In this document: one piece after another, positions 25,950-28,385 of the stretch | Position numbering within the stretch: position 1 is the stretch's first letter | How the letters are laid out: each line of letters opens with the position of its first letter | Origin: Cercozoa sp. M6MM | Taxonomy: Eukaryota; Endomyxa: Ascetosporea | Reading direction: 5' to 3' (one strand) | Assembly (NCBI GenBank): GCA_040357565.1 | Contig: JBDODJ010000139.1 | Length of the DNA stretch: 28,385 bases | Position numbers and translations under genes: made by a program | The notes under the pieces: model-generated | The model's input: the letters and a program-made list of their open reading frames with translations, nothing else | The model's database searches: none | What the model was told of the DNA's origin: nothing

Positions 25950-27968
25950 ATGGCAGGAATTCCTCGATTCGTCCTGGATTTAGATCAACCTCCTGCCGAA
26001 AGATGGAGCAGCGTGTGTGAATACTACGCCAACAGTGAGGCACTCGGCCAGGCACTCGCTTTCGTTGATGAAGTGTGCAGTGAAAATTCGATCACATCTT
26101 CCTTTGTCACCGGGTGTTTGAAAGTCGTATGATATTTTTAGCCCCCCCCCCCCCCCGCTCTTTTCCTGTCTTTACCCCCTTTGCCTAGGCCACACGTGCC
26201 AACTGGGTGCTCTACTCACGCGAGCTGCGTGCTATCTCTCAGCAGATAAACATCCCGCTGGGCAAGCTTACGGCACTGCAACTTGTGTATGAGGTACTTT
26301 AGTGTGCTTCTCACGAGCAATGGAAACTCCATTTTATATCCTATGTCACCAGGCAAGCGCAGCGTGTACCTCAGTGATGGCTCCCCTCAGCGCGCGAGGT
26401 GACAGCTTGCTGCACATTAGGTCCATGGATTGGGAAATGGATTTTCTTCGCGGTGTCACGCTTGAATTAGACGTACGCAAGGCGGGTCGCACGTACCGAG
26501 TTTAAATCATATCGAATCATTATTTATTTATCTACTTGTTTCATACTTTATTTATTTATTGTTTGCGTGCTTTCTTAGCTTGTTCATCGCGACCTCTTGG
26601 GCCGGCTATGTAGGCATCCTTACTGGTATCTGCTCTATATATCAATATATCGCAGAGTGAGGTGAGATGGAGGGAAGATCGGCACTTTTTGCAGGTGTCA
26701 GGTCGTTGCCGGAAAGCGACTTGGCTCACTGGCAGCAGTCCTTTTCTGTCGCAGGTATCATGTGTGCTTCAACAAGTCCATGCACCTATCTGCATTTCAT
26801 TTCTGTCGGTGTCTAGTAAACTATCGCGTGCTGGACATGTCTTTCGGCCGCAACCTACGCAAGCTTCTTCGGTACAATAGTGGAATAGTGACTCTGTAAT
26901 GCGCACACCATTGAACCAGTGGAAATCTAGTTAAAGCGTATGTCATCACATGTTTTGTGTAGATACAAGTGGCCTGTCGGATTCCTTGTGCGCGAAACGC
27001 TCACAAATGTAACTGCGAGCTGTATTCATTAACTAATCAATCCATATGACTTTGTGTGGATAGGCATGTGACGTCTACCACGCGATTGAATGGCTCGTGA
27101 CCAGCGAGCTCGTGTATTCACTGCCCTCATGTCTGTTGCCTCAATAGCTGCACTGTTTGTTTGTTGCAGAGCACCCACTTACCTCTCGATTTGCTCGTCA
27201 AAGCTGGGGTAATATTCATGCGGCAGTGCCATGGTAGCTGCACATGTCTTCTATCATCGATACGCAGAGCGGTCGTGACCCGTGACCGCACATCGTGCGA
27301 TAGACTGCTTGTGACAGCTCTGGAACAGTCGGCACAAGAGCAGCTACTTGCTCGCTTGGGCGACTCGGTGGCAGGTGAGTCGTCAAATGTTTGCGAGCAT
27401 GCATTATCCAGTGTACCTTTCATAGAAGACGCCATTGATGTCGCGCCGTTCCCTCTGTTGGTGCAGACGAACCATGACGGTGCTATCTGTTGAATCTTTA
27501 CTCCTACTTAAATATCATGCTTGTGATTTTTCGCTTTGTCATGTGCAGCCTGGAAGCAGTTCGGTGTTCACCTCTCCAGTGAGGAGAATATTGCTTGGTG
27601 ACTTTCTGTCTGTCTACCCGCAACCTTAAGAAGCTTGCTTCAATTTGATACAGGTCGGCGCAGCGGCATGCAGCCGCGTCCAATTACTGCATCGACAATG
27701 CCCTTGTTTCCAGCACTCAAAGTGACGGCGACGAGACTGATGGTATATAATGCGAGTCTATCTGTAGAGCATGTGGCCTACTTTGCGTCGCATGAGCACG
27801 AGTATCTGTGTAGAGCATGTGGCTTACTTTGCGTCGCATGAGCACGCGTGGCAGTTATTCGCACGTGCTCCTTGCCATATGGACTGCACCATCTACGTGA
27901 CCATGATGCAGCCAGGCAAGGCTGCGAGTGAAGCGCTTGCCACGCGGTACCCTGAGGCTTGCGGCTGA
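25950..27968 (+). CDS. Acid ceramidase/NAAA-family Ntn-hydrolase (N-acylethanolamine or ceramide amidase)
   Basis: Family members hydrolyse the amide bond of N-acylethanolamines or ceramides after self-cleavage before a catalytic Cys. The start resembles the family N-terminus (PRFVLDLDQPPAERW). Cys99 of ACTSVMAP is the expected nucleophile; Arg117 and Asp120 of IRSMDWEM and Asn291 of LLVQTNHD sit where the family keeps its catalytic residues. Also seen: TSWAGYVGILTG, WPVGFLVRETL, VAPTYLSICSSKLGGAVVTR. Exons: 25950-26126, 26189-26293, 26353-26492, 26579-26625, 26695-26754, 26817-26871, 26963-27008, 27064-27113, 27170-27208, 27268-27374, 27426-27479, 27549-27597, 27654-27742, 27814-27968; 1,173 nt, 390 aa, all in phase. 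No signal peptide is encoded at this start, unlike the lysosomal animal enzymes. A 14-C run at 26143-26156 lies in intron 1. Confidence 0.9.
27759..27849 (+). repeat. Tandem duplication of an intron end and exon start in the amidase gene
   Basis: Two units of about 46 nt, each containing TAGAGCATGTGGC(C/T)TACTTT and GCGTCGCATGAGCACG, lie at about 27762-27804 and 27805-27849. Both carry the same TAG acceptor and exon start. Only the second acceptor (exon from 27814) keeps the frame open to the natural stop at 27966-27968. Confidence 0.85.
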
Positions 27969-28115
27969 GCGTGACTGACCGCCCCAGGGCCATTTCGACT
28001 GGGGCTTGTTTGTTGTTCTGTAAAACGTACCCGATCTGCGTGGTTTCAGACGAACCGCACCTTTAAGAAAATAGATTTCGCTGCAAAGACGCGCGTTAGA
28101 AGGCATTGGCGTCTC

Positions 28116-28269
28116 TCAGCGACTCCAAGTTGTGTTCCTTAGTAATGAGGGTGCGATCGTGCTCCACCCATTCTCAGTCTCGCCAATTTGATCGTACTTT
28201 GCGTGGAGAAACGCCAGCAAATTAGTACCGTCGCTGGCGTCAGCGTTGACTATGCAGTTTGACGAACCT
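28116..28269 (-). CDS. Possible 3' end of another minus-strand gene
   Basis: A minus-strand frame beginning after a plausible acceptor (CGAGCAG) reads GSSNCIVNADASDGTNLLAF and LHAKYDQIGETENGW and stops at 28116-28118. Another frame further down reads EWVEHDRTLITKEHN and LESLRDANAF to a TAA. The two look protein-like but are out of phase, so an intron I cannot place, or an indel, may join them. No family is recognised. Confidence 0.35.
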
Positions 28270-28325
28270 CTGCTCGGAGCACGCGAGTTTGTACCATTTG
28301 CCCCCTCCCACCCCTATCCCCTTAT

Positions 28326-28341
28326 CCTCATACCCCCTTCA

Positions 28342-28385
<44 letters not shown>
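28326..28385. repeat. (CA)n microsatellite at the window end
   Basis: CA repeats run from about 28339 to the last base, preceded by a C-rich stretch (CCCCCTCCCACCCC type) from about 28301. The tract probably ends at a contig break or continues beyond the window. Confidence 0.9.

Noticed and set aside
26142..26157. Poly-C run as a possible sequencing frameshift in the amidase
   Set aside because: It lies inside intron 1 (26127-26188) and does not affect the reading frame; a G run at about 13856-13867 is likewise intronic.

Overview
This is nuclear DNA of a microbial eukaryote with an extremely intron-dense genome. I cannot name the lineage from the sequence. Coding regions are broken into exons of roughly 20-390 nt (most 40-150) by GT-AG introns mostly 48-82 nt long. 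Donors often begin GTAC. Longer introns are stretched by microsatellites, and five 10-N assembly gaps lie in repeats. Introns had to be removed by hand; for six genes every exon then joined in phase to a full-length reading frame, which is the main support for the models.

Layout, left to right: (1) the 3' part of a myotubularin-family phosphatase ending in a FYVE zinc finger (+, <1-2026). (2) A SOS1-like Na+/H+ antiporter with a cyclic-nucleotide-binding-like domain (+, 2469-8973, 33 exons, 1,327 aa). (3) A multidomain protein with a myosin TH1-like/PH-like N-terminus, three PH-like regions and a C-terminal RGS domain (-, 9259-13966, 30 exons, 799 aa). (4) Mitochondrial ribosomal protein mS33 (+, 14633-15332). 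(5) A repeat-rich intergenic stretch with a gap (15333-16323). (6) A HEAT-repeat DNA glycosylase resembling bacterial AlkC, with an acidic insert and an Ig-like C-terminus (+, 16324-18712, 466 aa). (7) An array of TTCTAGAA palindromes (18744-19001). (8) An unrecognised type I membrane protein (-, 19059-20948, 463 aa). (9) Mitochondrial translation factor GUF1/LepA (-, 21429-25571, 32 exons, 687 aa). (10) An acid ceramidase/NAAA-family amidase (+, 25950-27968, 390 aa). (11) A possible 3' end of another minus-strand gene (28116-28269).

The genes do not form one pathway. mS33 and GUF1 both serve mitochondrial translation. The myotubularin/FYVE and PH/RGS proteins point to phosphoinositide and G-protein signalling. 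Pairs 3/4 and 9/10 are divergent and may share promoters; pairs 2/3 and 6/8 are convergent. The most unusual items are the intron-containing AlkC-like gene, one of whose introns is built almost wholly from segments also present in the upstream intergenic DNA, and the PH-rich RGS protein.
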